Numbered from the stretch's first letter, positions 43,590-56,437 are shown. The stretch: 64,000 bases of DNA from an uncultured Clostridia bacterium (GCA_927417275.1 CAKMJV010000006.1:124001-188000); one strand, 5' to 3'. Numbers and translations are program-made. Notes: generated from the sequence alone by a model not told the origin.

Positions 43590-43861
43590 GTTGCCCGACA
43601 CATTTTAAAGAAGTTGGAAGTTCCGCATCTTAATTCACATTATAACAAAATATTCACGCGCCACAAAAGCAAAATCAAAATCCTTGCCCCCACCAAGGAT
43701 CCCCCATGCCCCACCCCACCCAAAGACTAGCCATATGATTAATAAAAAAAGCACCCTTTTTAGTTGATGTAAGACAGCAATCCGCAGGCGCGAGCCGAGG
43801 ACTTCTTGCTGTCGTCATGAACTAAAAAGGGTGCTTTTATAATCATATGCCTATCTTCACA
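43590..43861. repeat. Island repeat R3, abutting guaA
   Basis: R3 is the best-preserved copy. ATCCTTG...CCAAGGAT is at 43680-43700, and a C-rich run at 43701-43727 gives four runs of three to five G on the minus strand. The palindrome at 43732-43849 has stems CATATGATTA, GCACCCTTTTTAGTT, GACAGCAA and GGC-GCGA-GCC, one inside the other. It ends in the sequence leading to the guaA stop codon at 43862. On the minus strand the stem ends GGGTGC-TTTTTTT, so it also looks like the guaA terminator. Confidence 0.9.
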
Positions 43862-45394
43862 TTATTCCCATTCAATAGTCGAAGGCGGCTTACTCGTCAC
43901 ATCATAAAGAATCCGATTAACCCCAGGCACCTCATTAACAATCCGAGATGAAATCTTATCGAGCACTTCATACGGAATGCGTGCCCAGTCGCTGGTCATG
44001 CCGTCGATGGAAGTGACGGCGCGGATGCCGATGGCGTGTGAATAGGTACGTTCATCGCCCATGACGCCTACGGATTTCACGTTTGGAAGGACGGTGAAGT
44101 ATTGCCAAACGTCGCGGTCGAGGCCTGCTTTTGCGATTTCTTCGCGTAAGATGGCATCGGATTCACGCACGAGGTGTAAGGCTTCGTCGGTGATTTCGCC
44201 GAGGATTCGGATGGAGAGTCCTGGTCCTGGGAAAGGTTGACGCCAAACGATGTGGCCTGGTACGCCCACTTCCTCGCCCACGCGTCTCACTTCATCTTTG
44301 AAAAGATCGCGTAGCGGTTCGATGAGCTCAAATTTCATATCTTCAGGAAGACCACCCACGTTATGGTGGCTCTTAATCACTTCTGCTGTATCGGTACCGC
44401 TTTCGATGACGTCTGGATATACGGTGCCTTGAACGAGGAAGTCGATGCCTTCCAGTTTGTTTGCTTCTTCTTCAAAGACGCGGATGAATTCTTCGCCGAT
44501 GATTTTGCGCTTGGTTTCTGGATCAGACACGCCTTTTAAACGACTGAGGAAACGCTCTTTTGCATCCACGCGTACGAAGTTCATGTGGAACTCGTCCGCA
44601 AAGACTTTTTCCACTTCATCGCCTTCATTTTTTCTAAGTAGACCGTGGTCTACGAAAATACAGGTGAGTTGGTTGCCAACCGCTTGATGCACCATGGTCG
44701 CAGCAACAGATGAATCCACGCCACCAGAAAGACCACATAAAACGCGTTTGTCGCCCACTTTTTCTTTGATGGATTTAATCATGTTTTGAGCAAAATCGCC
44801 CATGTTCCAGTCGCCTTTACAGCCGCACACGTCAAATAGGAAATTCTTAATCAGTTGACGACCAAAAGGGGTATGCTCCACTTCGGCGTGAAACTGTACC
44901 GCGTAGAGTTTACGTGCATCATTTTTCATCGCTGCCACTGGACAGTTGTCAGTGGTCGCAGTAACTTCAAAGCCTTCTGGTGCTTTTGCCACGTAATCGA
45001 AGTGACTCATCCAGCACTGTGCACCATCTTCAACCGCTGAGAAAAGACCATTTGACGCTTCGATATGGAGTTTGATTTTACCATATTCTTGTTGTGTCGC
45101 ACGCTCTACTCTGCCGCCCAATGCTTGCGCCATTAACTGCATGCCATAGCAAATACCCAGAATCGGGATGCCCAGTTCAAACACTTCTTTATCTAAATGT
45201 GGGGCATTTTCAAGATAAACCGAGTTTGGTCCACCTGTGAAAATAACACCAATCGGTGATTTTTCCTTGATTTTAACCAGTGCGTTCTTCCAAGAAACCA
45301 CTTCACTATAAACGCCAGACTCTCTTACACGTCTTGCAATCAGTTGATTATACTGACCGCCAAAATCGACGATCATAATAAGTTCATTGTTCAT
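43862..45394 (-). CDS. guaA: GMP synthase (glutamine-hydrolysing)
   Basis: A 510-residue two-domain enzyme that converts XMP to GMP. The class I glutamine amidotransferase domain has the nucleophile in [10 protein letters not shown] (about 80-89) and His/Glu in [12 protein letters not shown]. The ATP pyrophosphatase P-loop is [11 protein letters not shown] (about 219-229), and the dimerisation domain ends [18 protein letters not shown]. It follows guaB by 60 bases on the same strand. Its 3' end is the integration point of the adjoining island and remains intact. Confidence 0.97.
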   Translation of the reverse strand: MNNELIMIVDFGGQYNQLIARRVRESGVYSEVVSWKNALVKIKEKSPIGVIFTGGPNSVYLENAPHLDKEVFELGIPILGICYGMQLMAQALGGRVERATQQEYGKIKLHIEASNGLFSAVEDGAQCWMSHFDYVAKAPEGFEVTATTDNCPVAAMKNDARKLYAVQFHAEVEHTPFGRQLIKNFLFDVCGCKGDWNMGDFAQNMIKSIKEKVGDKRVLCGLSGGVDSSVAATMVHQAVGNQLTCIFVDHGLLRKNEGDEVEKVFADEFHMNFVRVDAKERFLSRLKGVSDPETKRKIIGEEFIRVFEEEANKLEGIDFLVQGTVYPDVIESGTDTAEVIKSHHNVGGLPEDMKFELIEPLRDLFKDEVRRVGEEVGVPGHIVWRQPFPGPGLSIRILGEITDEALHLVRESDAILREEIAKAGLDRDVWQYFTVLPNVKSVGVMGDERTYSHAIGIRAVTSIDGMTSDWARIPYEVLDKISSRIVNEVPGVNRILYDVTSKPPSTIEWE

Positions 45395-45454
45395 TTTCCA
45401 TCCTCCAACTCAGGGCGATCTTTCGCCACACTTTCAGTATATCATATTTTGTTA

Positions 45455-47100
<1,646 letters not shown>

Positions 47101-47341
47101 AATATTGGAATTATATGTGTGTATGTCTTTAAAATATGTGATTTATTCTTGATGTTAATAATCAAAATATCATTTTCTAGTGCCTTTGTCAACCAATCCT
47201 GTAACCATCGACCTATTAATTTTTTTAAACATTTCAACTTTTAAAACAATCGTATAAAAAAATTTTTTCGGTGTGCGAAATAACCCTAGAATGTGATAGA
47301 ATAGTTGAGTAGTGTCCCGAAAGTTTAAGGAGGCGCCTAGT

Positions 47342-49099
47342 ATGGGAGATTTTAGACATTTAAGTACATTTTTAAAAAAGCACAAATGGGGTTACCTATT
47401 TGGGATCGTATTGCTCATGGCAGTAGATGGTCTACAGCTTATGACACCACTTGTTATCGGCGGTTTTACAGATGCCTTAAAAGGTGGAACATTGACACCG
47501 CCTATGATTGGTAGGTATATTTTCTTTATCATGGCCATCGCCATCGGCGTGGCAATCGGGCGTTACGGCTGGCGTATGACCATCGTGGCAACCGCTAAAA
47601 AACTGGAACACTGGATTCGCAACCGCGTGTTTGGACACCTCGAGAAGATGTCACTAAATTATTTTAACCACCATAAAACGGGTGACCTGATGGCGCATTG
47701 TACCAACGACATTTCTTCGATTAGAAATGCTTTTGGTGGGGGCATGATTATGCTGGTGGATGCGTTATTTATGAGTTTCCTAGCCATCGTGATTATGTTT
47801 GTAAAAGTGAGTCCGCGGTTGACCCTCATCGCTCTGATTCCGATGCCCTTAATCGCCGTTTTCGTATTTGCCATGGGACGCCTTATGAAAATTCGCTTTA
47901 CAGAGGTGCAAGAGTCGTTTTCAGATTTAACCGATATCGCTCAGGAAAATTTTTCGGGGATTCGAATCATCAAATCCTTTGTGCAGGAAATGCATTCGGC
48001 GACACATTTTAATGTGAAAAATAGAAGTTATTTTACTAAAAATATGAAACTCATCAAGACCATCGGTTTGTTACATCCCCTTGTTGGGTTCTTGTCTATG
48101 TTAAGCACCATCATTGCCACCATTTACGGGGGTGCGCTGGTTATCGACGGCGTCATCAGCATCGGCGATTTCGTCGCTTTCGTTACTTACATCGGTATGC
48201 TCACTTGGCCCATGATGGCCATCGGTTTCGTCTATAATCAGCTACAGCGCGGGATGGTCTCGCTCAAACGGATCAACACCATCCTCGACACACCTGCTGA
48301 AATCATAGATGTCGAAGTGCTTACCGCACTTAATGAGGCCTATGCCGTGTCGCCTATGGTGGAAATTAACAATCTGACTTTCCAATACCCGAACACCAAG
48401 ACGCCTGTGCTCAAGAACATTTCGCTTAAACTGGCGGCAGGCGAAACACTGGCCATCGTGGGTAAAACTGGCAGTGGTAAAACCACACTGGTCAACCTGT
48501 TGCTTAGACTGTATCAAGTGGACAGTGGCACCATCAAATTTGGTGGCTATGACATCAACCGCATACCCATTAAAAAAATTAGAGACATGATCGGCTATGT
48601 GCCGCAAGATAATTTTCTCTTTTCCAAAACGGTGAAGTATAACATCGGTTTTGGCAGAGAAGACATTTCAGATGATGAGGCTATGGCGTTTGCAAAGGCG
48701 GCGCACATCCACGAGGAAATTATCGGCTTTCCAAAAGGGTATGATACAGCACTCGGCGAACGCGGCGTAAACATGTCCGGTGGCCAAAAGCAGCGTGTGT
48801 CCATCGCACGTGCCCTTGCGAAAAAACCTGAAATTATCATCCTGGACGATTCACTCTCTGCGGTGGATACCAAGACGGAAGAAAGCATCCGCACCCACTT
48901 AAAAGAGTCGCTTAAAGCAACCACCAGCATCCTCATCGCACACCGCATCTCTACCATCAAACACGCGGATCAAATCATCGTTTTATCAGATGGCGAAATC
49001 GCCGAGCGCGGCACACATGAAGAACTGGTTGTAGCGGATGGCATCTATGCGGACATGTACCGCAAACAACTGCTTGAAGAAAAACTATCTGAGTCTTAG
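47342..49099 (+). CDS. ABC exporter half, YheI/BmrC-like (degenerate nucleotide site)
   Basis: A fused membrane-ATPase half transporter of about 585 residues. The membrane domain (six helices, about 15-310) is followed by an ATPase with Walker A GKTGSGKTT (about 371), signature MSGGQKQR (about 478) and Walker B IIILDDSLSAVD (about 498). Asp replaces the catalytic Glu after Walker B, the mark of the inactive site in heterodimeric exporters such as BmrCD. The ATG at 47342 follows AAGGAGGCG. The partner gene starts nine bases after its stop. Drug or lipid export is likely, but the substrate is unknown. Confidence 0.9.
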   Translation: MGDFRHLSTFLKKHKWGYLFGIVLLMAVDGLQLMTPLVIGGFTDALKGGTLTPPMIGRYIFFIMAIAIGVAIGRYGWRMTIVATAKKLEHWIRNRVFGHLEKMSLNYFNHHKTGDLMAHCTNDISSIRNAFGGGMIMLVDALFMSFLAIVIMFVKVSPRLTLIALIPMPLIAVFVFAMGRLMKIRFTEVQESFSDLTDIAQENFSGIRIIKSFVQEMHSATHFNVKNRSYFTKNMKLIKTIGLLHPLVGFLSMLSTIIATIYGGALVIDGVISIGDFVAFVTYIGMLTWPMMAIGFVYNQLQRGMVSLKRINTILDTPAEIIDVEVLTALNEAYAVSPMVEINNLTFQYPNTKTPVLKNISLKLAAGETLAIVGKTGSGKTTLVNLLLRLYQVDSGTIKFGGYDINRIPIKKIRDMIGYVPQDNFLFSKTVKYNIGFGREDISDDEAMAFAKAAHIHEEIIGFPKGYDTALGERGVNMSGGQKQRVSIARALAKKPEIIILDDSLSAVDTKTEESIRTHLKESLKATTSILIAHRISTIKHADQIIVLSDGEIAERGTHEELVVADGIYADMYRKQLLEEKLSES

Positions 49100-49108
49100 G
49101 AGGCAACT

Positions 49109-51184
49109 ATGGCAGACACCATTCATAATGAACAAGAAATAGAAAAGTCATTTGATGCCCACATCATGAGACGATTGTTTAAATTTGCTAAGCCCCAAGC
49201 GTTTGTCCTTTTCATCAGTATCCTTTTGATGCTGTTTGTCACCGCGATGGATTTAGCCATTCCCTATTTTACCAAAATCGCCATCGACGATTACATCTCT
49301 CCGAGTATTCAAAGGGTTTATGTCACAGCAGAAGGCGCTGATGATGCACCGCTGGTTTTACCGACGCTGTTTAATCGGTACTTTGGCGATGCGCCCGATG
49401 GCACCGTAACGTCTACGGTTCTATATAAGGACGATGGCCTCTATGTGGTAAAGGGTCTTGACGTCACCGACTTATCCTCAGCGCTGAACACGGAGACTGA
49501 AGTGCTTACCTATGAGGGCGAAACCTACACCGTAGAGAAACTCACAACGTCACAAGTTTCCCAGATTAAATCACATAACAAATCACAAGTGTTGATCCTT
49601 ATGATTCAGCTCTTGGTGCTATTGGCCATCAGTTTGGCATTTGGCTACGCGCATACGTACCTATTAAACTACGCCAGCCAAAATGTCATCTACGCCATGC
49701 GCGACAGTTTATTTAGACACATCCAAGACATGAGCCTCGACTTTTTCGATAAAAACCCTGTGGGTAGACTGGTCACACGGGTTTCAAACGACATGGAGAA
49801 CATCAACGAACTCTTTACCAACGTTTTGGTCACCTCGGTTAAGGACTTCTTACTCCTGTTTGGTACCGTGGTGGTAATGACCCTCATCAACTGGAAACTC
49901 ACACTCATCTGCTTCGTTACCATGCCGCTGGTTATTCTGTCTGCTTCCATTTTCAGACGCAAAGCGCGATCGGTACAGCGGGATGTTAAGGTGAAACTGG
50001 CGCGGATCAACGCCACTTTAGCAGAAAACATTAACGGCATGAAAATCATCCAAATCTTCAATAAAGAAAAAAGCATCTATAACGATTTTGATCATATAAA
50101 TGAAGATTTCCTCAAAAGTTCACTGGAAGAAACCCATGTCTATGCGGTATTCAGACCGACCATGAACCTCGCGTACTCACTTTCATTGTCACTCCTACTC
50201 TGGTTTGGCGGTGGCGATGCCATAAGAAACGTGGTGGAACTAGGTGTACTCGTGGCCTTTATCAGTTATACGCAGCAATTCTTCAGACCCATCATGGACC
50301 TCAGCGAAAAATTCAACATCCTGCAGTCCTCTATGGCCAGTGCAGAGCGGATCTTCATGCTCTTTGATGAAACCCCTAGCGTAAACAATGCCCCCGCTGT
50401 ACAGTCTCTTGACCCCCACACATTCCGCGGTGAAATCGCTTTCGAAGACGTGTGGTTCAGTTACAATAAAAAGCCCGTGGACATCGAAGACTATGTGCTT
50501 AAAGGCGTTAGTTTCGTGGCAAAACCGGGCGAAGCCATCGCTCTGGTGGGTGCAACAGGCTCTGGAAAAACCACCATCATCAGTTTGCTTAACCGCTTTT
50601 ATGACATTCAAAAGGGTCGCATTACTGTGGATGGGGTAGATATTAGAGACTTAGACATCTCTAACCTGCGCACACTAATCGGAATCGTGCTACAAGATGT
50701 ATTCCTATTCTCTGGTGACATCTCGACGAACATCCGCCTGTATAATCAAGACATCACCGATGCACACATCAAGGAAATCGCTAAGTACGTTAACGCCGAC
50801 CATTTTATCGCAAATCTCCCCGAGGGCTATCACGAACCGGTGGTGGAAAGGGGCGCGACACTTTCATCCGGTCAGCGTCAACTGTTGTCTTTTGCTAGAG
50901 CGCTTGTCTTTGATCCAAAGATACTTATTTTGGACGAAGCCACGTCGAACATCGACACCGAGACGGAACTGCTCATCCAAGATGCCATTAATAAAATCAT
51001 CACGGGACGCACCACCCTCATCGTGGCACATCGACTTTCCACCATCCAGCACGCGGATAAAATCCTCGTTATGAGCAAAGGGGAAATTAAAGAGATGGGC
51101 AATCATCAAGAACTGTTATCTAAAAAAGGGATGTATTATGACCTCTATACGCTTCAGTACAGCGAAACCGAGCGATCGATTTAG
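49109..51184 (+). CDS. ABC exporter half, YheH/BmrD-like
   Basis: A 691-residue half transporter, partner of the preceding gene (TAGGAGG overlaps that gene's stop). About 90 extra residues between the first two membrane helices (about 62-150) form an extracellular domain as in BmrD. The ATPase has Walker A GATGSGKTT (about 480), signature LSSGQRQ (about 585) and Walker B ILILDEATSNID (about 606) with the catalytic Glu. Together they make an asymmetric heterodimer with one working nucleotide site. Confidence 0.92.
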   Translation: MADTIHNEQEIEKSFDAHIMRRLFKFAKPQAFVLFISILLMLFVTAMDLAIPYFTKIAIDDYISPSIQRVYVTAEGADDAPLVLPTLFNRYFGDAPDGTVTSTVLYKDDGLYVVKGLDVTDLSSALNTETEVLTYEGETYTVEKLTTSQVSQIKSHNKSQVLILMIQLLVLLAISLAFGYAHTYLLNYASQNVIYAMRDSLFRHIQDMSLDFFDKNPVGRLVTRVSNDMENINELFTNVLVTSVKDFLLLFGTVVVMTLINWKLTLICFVTMPLVILSASIFRRKARSVQRDVKVKLARINATLAENINGMKIIQIFNKEKSIYNDFDHINEDFLKSSLEETHVYAVFRPTMNLAYSLSLSLLLWFGGGDAIRNVVELGVLVAFISYTQQFFRPIMDLSEKFNILQSSMASAERIFMLFDETPSVNNAPAVQSLDPHTFRGEIAFEDVWFSYNKKPVDIEDYVLKGVSFVAKPGEAIALVGATGSGKTTIISLLNRFYDIQKGRITVDGVDIRDLDISNLRTLIGIVLQDVFLFSGDISTNIRLYNQDITDAHIKEIAKYVNADHFIANLPEGYHEPVVERGATLSSGQRQLLSFARALVFDPKILILDEATSNIDTETELLIQDAINKIITGRTTLIVAHRLSTIQHADKILVMSKGEIKEMGNHQELLSKKGMYYDLYTLQYSETERSI

Positions 51185-51229
51185 CCGTCGTTTGTTTGGC
51201 ATAGGGCATAGGTCGTTGACGATGAAGCG

Positions 51230-51258
51230 TTTACTTCTGCACGATATTGTGCTATGAT
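51230..51258 (+). promoter_or_regulatory. Promoter of the TPP riboswitch-thiT unit
   Basis: TTTACT (51230-51235) and TATGAT (51253-51258) with a 17-base spacer, 25 bases ahead of the riboswitch. Confidence 0.7.
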
Positions 51259-51282
51259 GAATGCATAACTTAATAAATGATT

Positions 51283-51369
51283 CACCTAGGGGTGCCAGAA
51301 CTTGGCTGAGAGCGGAAACGTAACCCTTCGAACCTGAACTAGTTAAAACTAGCGGAGGAAAGAGTGGAA
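51283..51369 (+). promoter_or_regulatory. TPP riboswitch (THI element)
   Basis: The aptamer shows the conserved pieces in order: AGGGGTGCC, GGCTGAGA, ACCCTTCGAACCTGA and GCGGAGGAAAGAGTGG. They form the pyrimidine- and pyrophosphate-binding arms of the thiamine pyrophosphate aptamer. The transporter gene thiT follows, so excess TPP should shut its expression. Confidence 0.96.
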
Positions 51370-51382
51370 AAATGCGAATTTT

Positions 51383-51417
51383 ATCCCGTTTGGTCTCCCA
51401 AGCGGGATTTTCTATTT
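51383..51417 (+). terminator. Riboswitch expression-platform terminator
   Basis: ATCCCGTTTG and CAAGCGGGAT form a stem around GTCTCC, followed by TTTCTATTTT. This is the expected off-state hairpin of a transcription-attenuating TPP riboswitch. Confidence 0.85.
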
Positions 51418-51487
51418 TCACCTGGGAATCATTTGAATCTGCCGCAGTCAACTTAGGCTACGGACACTTTTAAATGGAGGCAATACT

Positions 51488-52024
51488 ATGGAAAGAAAAG
51501 CAAGCAGCACCAAAATGCTCGTTGAAGGCGCAATGATGATCGCCATCGCGACGGTACTCAGTTTCTTAAAGTTCAACACACCCCTTTGGGTCAACGGTGG
51601 CTCTGTCACCGCAGCCAGCATGGTCCCAATCTTGATCTTCGCCTACAGATGGGGCGGCGCAAAAGGCATCTTCGTCGGTGCTGTATATGGACTGTTACAA
51701 TTCTTTATCGAACCTTACGCGGCACATCCTCTTTCAGTAATTATGGACTACCCGCTTGCTTTCGCAGGCATCGGCGTCTTTGGCTTTTTCGCTGCAAAAG
51801 GCGCATCACTTTCTAAAGTGTACACAGGCATCGTCGCTGCACTGGGCTTTCGCTTTTTAGCACACTTTTTATCGGGCTTTATCTTCTTCGCGATGTACGC
51901 ACCAGAAGGCATGAATCCCGTGTACTACTCACTGATTTACAACGGTTCATACATGCTACCAGAAATCATCATCTCTTGTGCAGTATTCACCTTGTTACGT
52001 AAACCTGTGGATCAGATCGCATAG
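51488..52024 (+). CDS. thiT: Thiamine transporter ThiT (ECF S component)
   Basis: A 178-residue membrane protein with six helices, the thiamine-specific S component of an energy-coupling-factor importer; the shared EcfAA'T module is not in this window. NTPLWVNGGSVTAASMVPIL (about 30-49) and FIEPYAAHPLSVIMDYPLAF (about 74-93) match the ThiT substrate loop. A TPP riboswitch controls it. GGAGGC precedes the ATG. Confidence 0.93.
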   Translation: MERKASSTKMLVEGAMMIAIATVLSFLKFNTPLWVNGGSVTAASMVPILIFAYRWGGAKGIFVGAVYGLLQFFIEPYAAHPLSVIMDYPLAFAGIGVFGFFAAKGASLSKVYTGIVAALGFRFLAHFLSGFIFFAMYAPEGMNPVYYSLIYNGSYMLPEIIISCAVFTLLRKPVDQIA

Positions 52025-52030
52025 ACTGAA

Positions 52031-52216
52031 CAAAATGTCCCTGGCAACTTTTTGCAAGTTCGATTCTACTTGCAAAAAGTTGCCAGGGACATTTTGGTTA
52101 GTGACATCCTGCCCAGACACAAAAAATCCACCCCAAAGCCTGATGTGCTAAGGGGTGGAGTCTAATTCAAATTTCGCTGTTTAAGTTGGACTAACCAAAA
52201 GTTGCCAGGGACATTT
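52031..52216. repeat. Dispersed inverted-repeat element, copy J (with an internal insertion)
   Basis: Arms at 52037-52059 and 52068-52090 flank only eight bases, so this copy lacks the usual interior. A second right arm of the GGTTAGT type is at 52190-52212, with a half GGTTAGT at 52095. The groEL terminator sits between. It ends AAAATG-complement directly at the groEL stop codon. Confidence 0.88.
52120..52159 (-). terminator. Terminator of groESL
   Basis: TCCACCCC (52127-52134) and GGGGTGGA (52152-52159) form the stem; a T-run follows on the minus strand. It is nested inside repeat copy J. Confidence 0.85.
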
Positions 52217-52218
52217 TG

Positions 52219-53862
<1,644 letters not shown>

Positions 53863-53894
53863 TTATGCACTTTCAAATATAAAAATATAATTTT

Positions 53895-54152
53895 CTACTC
53901 TAAAACAGCTAAAATATCAGCGATATCACAGATGGTTACTTCTTCGCCTTCCACTTTAATCTCAGTGCCAACGTATTTTTTAAATACGACTTTGTCGCCC
54001 ACTTTTACATCTTCAACTTCAGAACTCACAGCGACAACTTCAGCCATTTGAGGCTTTTCTTTTGCTTGAGACGGTAGAACAATACCACTTGCGGTCTTTT
54101 CTTCCGCTTCTAATCGCTTAATAATTACTCTTTTACCTAATGGTCTTAACAT
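53895..54152 (-). CDS. groES: Co-chaperonin GroES (short form)
   Basis: An 85-residue lid protein of the GroEL cage. It opens [20 protein letters not shown], has the mobile loop [16 protein letters not shown] and closes [10 protein letters not shown]. It is about nine residues shorter than the usual 94, because the roof loop between VVAVSS and VKVGDKVV is reduced. AGGAGG precedes the ATG. First gene of the groESL operon. Confidence 0.95.
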   Translation of the reverse strand: MLRPLGKRVIIKRLEAEEKTASGIVLPSQAKEKPQMAEVVAVSSEVEDVKVGDKVVFKKYVGTEIKVEGEEVTICDIADILAVLE

Positions 54153-54228
54153 GTTCTTTCCTCCTATTTCTTTTCTCTTATAAAGTCTGCCAATTGGCGA
54201 TTTCTAAAAGTAAAACTTTCTACTCAAT

Positions 54229-54257
54229 ATCATAAGCTATTGTGTCAAAAAAATCAA
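54229..54257 (-). promoter_or_regulatory. Promoter of groESL
   Basis: Minus-strand TTGATT (54252-54257) and TATGAT (54229-54234), with a 17-base spacer. The CIRCE operator lies just upstream of the -35. Confidence 0.65.
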
Positions 54258-54264
54258 GATTTTT

Positions 54265-54291
54265 TTAGCACTCATTTAGACAGAGTGCTAA
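54265..54291. promoter_or_regulatory. CIRCE operator (HrcA-binding site)
   Basis: TTAGCACTC and GAGTGCTAA are perfect inverted repeats separated by nine bases, the exact CIRCE consensus. HrcA binding here represses groESL until heat shock. The site lies between the stop of the EAL-HDOD gene and the best sigma-A promoter. Confidence 0.97.
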
Positions 54292-54300
54292 CAAAGTTGA

Positions 54301-55518
54301 TTACATTTGTTCAAATAAAAGCGTAGCCTCTTCAACCGCTCCAACAAACAGAGGATTGATGGCTCGGTAATCGAGATTTAAGTCCTCAGACATAGCGATC
54401 ACCACATCCCAGTTCCCTGCTTCATAGTATTTCAGCAGTTTAAGAATGTTATGAAAAACATTTTTTTCACCTAGAAGCGCCCCCTTCAAATCTTCTTTTA
54501 AAGGCAACGGTTCGATGATTTCGAACAGCGGTTTCTCCATAATGGTATCGATCAAAGAGAATAGCCCCATTAAAAACGCCTCCGTTTCTCTGGAAGTCAA
54601 CTGCATCAAACGCGCTAACTTTTCAGCAAAAAGTCCCCTAATTAAAGAGACGCGTACAAGTTCGTTGGGCTTATCACTGCTTATGTCTCTTAGCATAATC
54701 AGCGTCGTCCACTTACGGATTTCATTGATACCGAGTAATGTCAATGCATGATTAACCGATGTAATTTCCTGTACGGTATAAAAAGCCGGTGAGTTGATTA
54801 AACGCAACAACTTATAGGTCAATGAGTAATCGCTCTTTATAATCTCTGTTAACCGATTAAAATCAGGCGTTTCACTAATGGTTTCATTTAACACTTCCAT
54901 ATAACGATATGTGGAAACTTGGATGCTCTTGCCCTTACACATGACGGGTCTTTCAAAAAAGAAACCTTGAAACAAGTGGTACCCGAGTGCCAATGCTTCT
55001 TCATAGTCGGCAACGGTTTCCACTTTTTCAGCAAGCAATTTCACGCCAGTAGGCGCGTACTTTTCAGCCACGTACGCGCGACCCGCACTTTTGAGTACCA
55101 AGAAATCAACTTTAATGATGTCCACATAAGGCATCAACTTATCAAATGCGCCATCGCCAACAAAGTCATCTAGCGCGATGGTATATCCCTTTTCTTTAAA
55201 AGTTTTACACTTTTCAATCAGTTCATCATCCACCACTAAATTTTCTAACACTTCGATCACAAGCTGTGAAGCATCAAAGAGTTCGGGTAAATTTTCAAGC
55301 AGTAAGTTTCTCGTGAAATTGATATAAGCCATTTTCCCATTGGTCAGTCGTTTTATACCAAAATTAATCAGCGTGTCCACCACCACAGAAGCCGTCGCCA
55401 AATCGCCACTTATACTTAAATCATATGTATTTTTCACACTGCTTCTATACAACAGTTCGTAGGCAACCACTTGCTTTCTTCGATCAAATATCGGTTGCCT
55501 TGCTAAAAAAACTTCCAT
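54301..55518 (-). CDS. EAL-HDOD two-domain signalling protein (YuxH type)
   Basis: A 405-residue protein. The N-terminal half (about 1-200) is an EAL-like c-di-GMP phosphodiesterase fold that opens FLARQPIFDRRKQVVAYELL; the EAL motif is replaced by YELLYRS and IALDDFVG is present, so catalysis is doubtful. The C-terminal half (about 205-400) is an HDOD domain (YSLTYKLLRLINSPAFY). This fusion is common in motile bacteria and usually binds rather than degrades the nucleotide. It lies 4 bases after the glycosylase gene. Confidence 0.88.
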   Translation of the reverse strand: MEVFLARQPIFDRRKQVVAYELLYRSSVKNTYDLSISGDLATASVVVDTLINFGIKRLTNGKMAYINFTRNLLLENLPELFDASQLVIEVLENLVVDDELIEKCKTFKEKGYTIALDDFVGDGAFDKLMPYVDIIKVDFLVLKSAGRAYVAEKYAPTGVKLLAEKVETVADYEEALALGYHLFQGFFFERPVMCKGKSIQVSTYRYMEVLNETISETPDFNRLTEIIKSDYSLTYKLLRLINSPAFYTVQEITSVNHALTLLGINEIRKWTTLIMLRDISSDKPNELVRVSLIRGLFAEKLARLMQLTSRETEAFLMGLFSLIDTIMEKPLFEIIEPLPLKEDLKGALLGEKNVFHNILKLLKYYEAGNWDVVIAMSEDLNLDYRAINPLFVGAVEEATLLFEQM

Positions 55519-55522
55519 TTGT

Positions 55523-56380
55523 TTACCCCTTATTTTGGATATTTCTTATATAATAAAATAATAATTGCTGCGCCACACCTGGATACGCGATAAAATAATG
55601 TTTGATAAAATCCATGTGGTTTTTTTCCACCCCATAAAGTGTCATCAACATTTTTTTAACCCATGTATCTATGGGAAATGCCTCTTCTTTTTCATAGGCA
55701 AATAACAAAATACAGTCCGCCACTTTATCGCCTACGCCATAGAATTGCTTTAACCACGTTCTGCCTGCTTCGGCTGATAATGCAAAAGGCACGCTCAAAT
55801 CCAAACTTTCTTCCACGATCTTTTTCGCAGTGAACGAAACCGATTTCGCGCGATAGCCAATGGCTTTGACATTAAGCGCTTCTAATGAGGCCTCCGCCAG
55901 TGGCTGCACCTCTGGAAAAGCATAAAAGGCCTGTCCCTCTAACGTGCCTAATGGCTCGCCAAAGCGTTCTGCCAGTGCTTCTATGGTCATCTTAATTTTG
56001 GGGATGTTGTTGTTGCTTGATAGAATAAATGAGATTAACGTTTCAAAGGGCGCTTGGTGCATCATTCTTAATCCCCAACCGGATTCAACGGCTTTTTTTA
56101 ACGTTTCATCGCGCGCCATAAGCACGTTATAAATGGGTTCATAATCTGTATCTAGATCAAAATAGTGCTGTAAATCCGATTTAGATAGCGGCGACCCGTA
56201 TACGTCGACGGTATACTGCGATGCTTCCTCCACGATTACAAGGATGGATTTATTCACCACGCCGATGAATCGTTCACCTTTATGGGACCAGCGAAAACAT
56301 TGTCCACAATCGATGGTTTTAAACAGATCAAAATTTGATTTTTCCAAATGATGGGTGCCTTGATATTTGGCTTCTTTCAC
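55523..56380 (-). CDS. 8-oxoguanine DNA glycosylase/AP lyase (OGG1 type)
   Basis: A 285-residue HhH-GPD glycosylase with the OGG N-terminal domain (FDLFKTIDCGQCFRWSHKGE). The helix-hairpin-helix and catalytic Lys are in FYGVGDKVADCILLFAY (Lys about 224), and the catalytic Asp is in FPIDTWVKKML (about 244). It removes 8-oxoguanine and nicks the strand. The start is the GTG at 56380 behind AGAGG. It is apparently co-transcribed with the EAL-HDOD gene. Confidence 0.9.
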   Translation of the reverse strand: MKEAKYQGTHHLEKSNFDLFKTIDCGQCFRWSHKGERFIGVVNKSILVIVEEASQYTVDVYGSPLSKSDLQHYFDLDTDYEPIYNVLMARDETLKKAVESGWGLRMMHQAPFETLISFILSSNNNIPKIKMTIEALAERFGEPLGTLEGQAFYAFPEVQPLAEASLEALNVKAIGYRAKSVSFTAKKIVEESLDLSVPFALSAEAGRTWLKQFYGVGDKVADCILLFAYEKEEAFPIDTWVKKMLMTLYGVEKNHMDFIKHYFIAYPGVAQQLLFYYIRNIQNKG

Positions 56381-56437
56381 GCTTTTGCCTCTTTTCTCTC
56401 ACTGCTTCTATTATACTTCATTTTGGGCAAAAACACA

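Noticed and set aside
31905..43861. Integron with attC-type cassettes (palindromic repeats after each gene, toxin-antitoxin cargo)
   Set aside because: No integron integrase, no convincing core-site pairs in the repeats, and R2 includes a copy of the guaA end, which points to island integration at guaA.
50240..50611. Minus-strand frames opposite the ABC exporter genes
   Set aside because: Antisense shadows of ATPase and membrane domains; no start signals.
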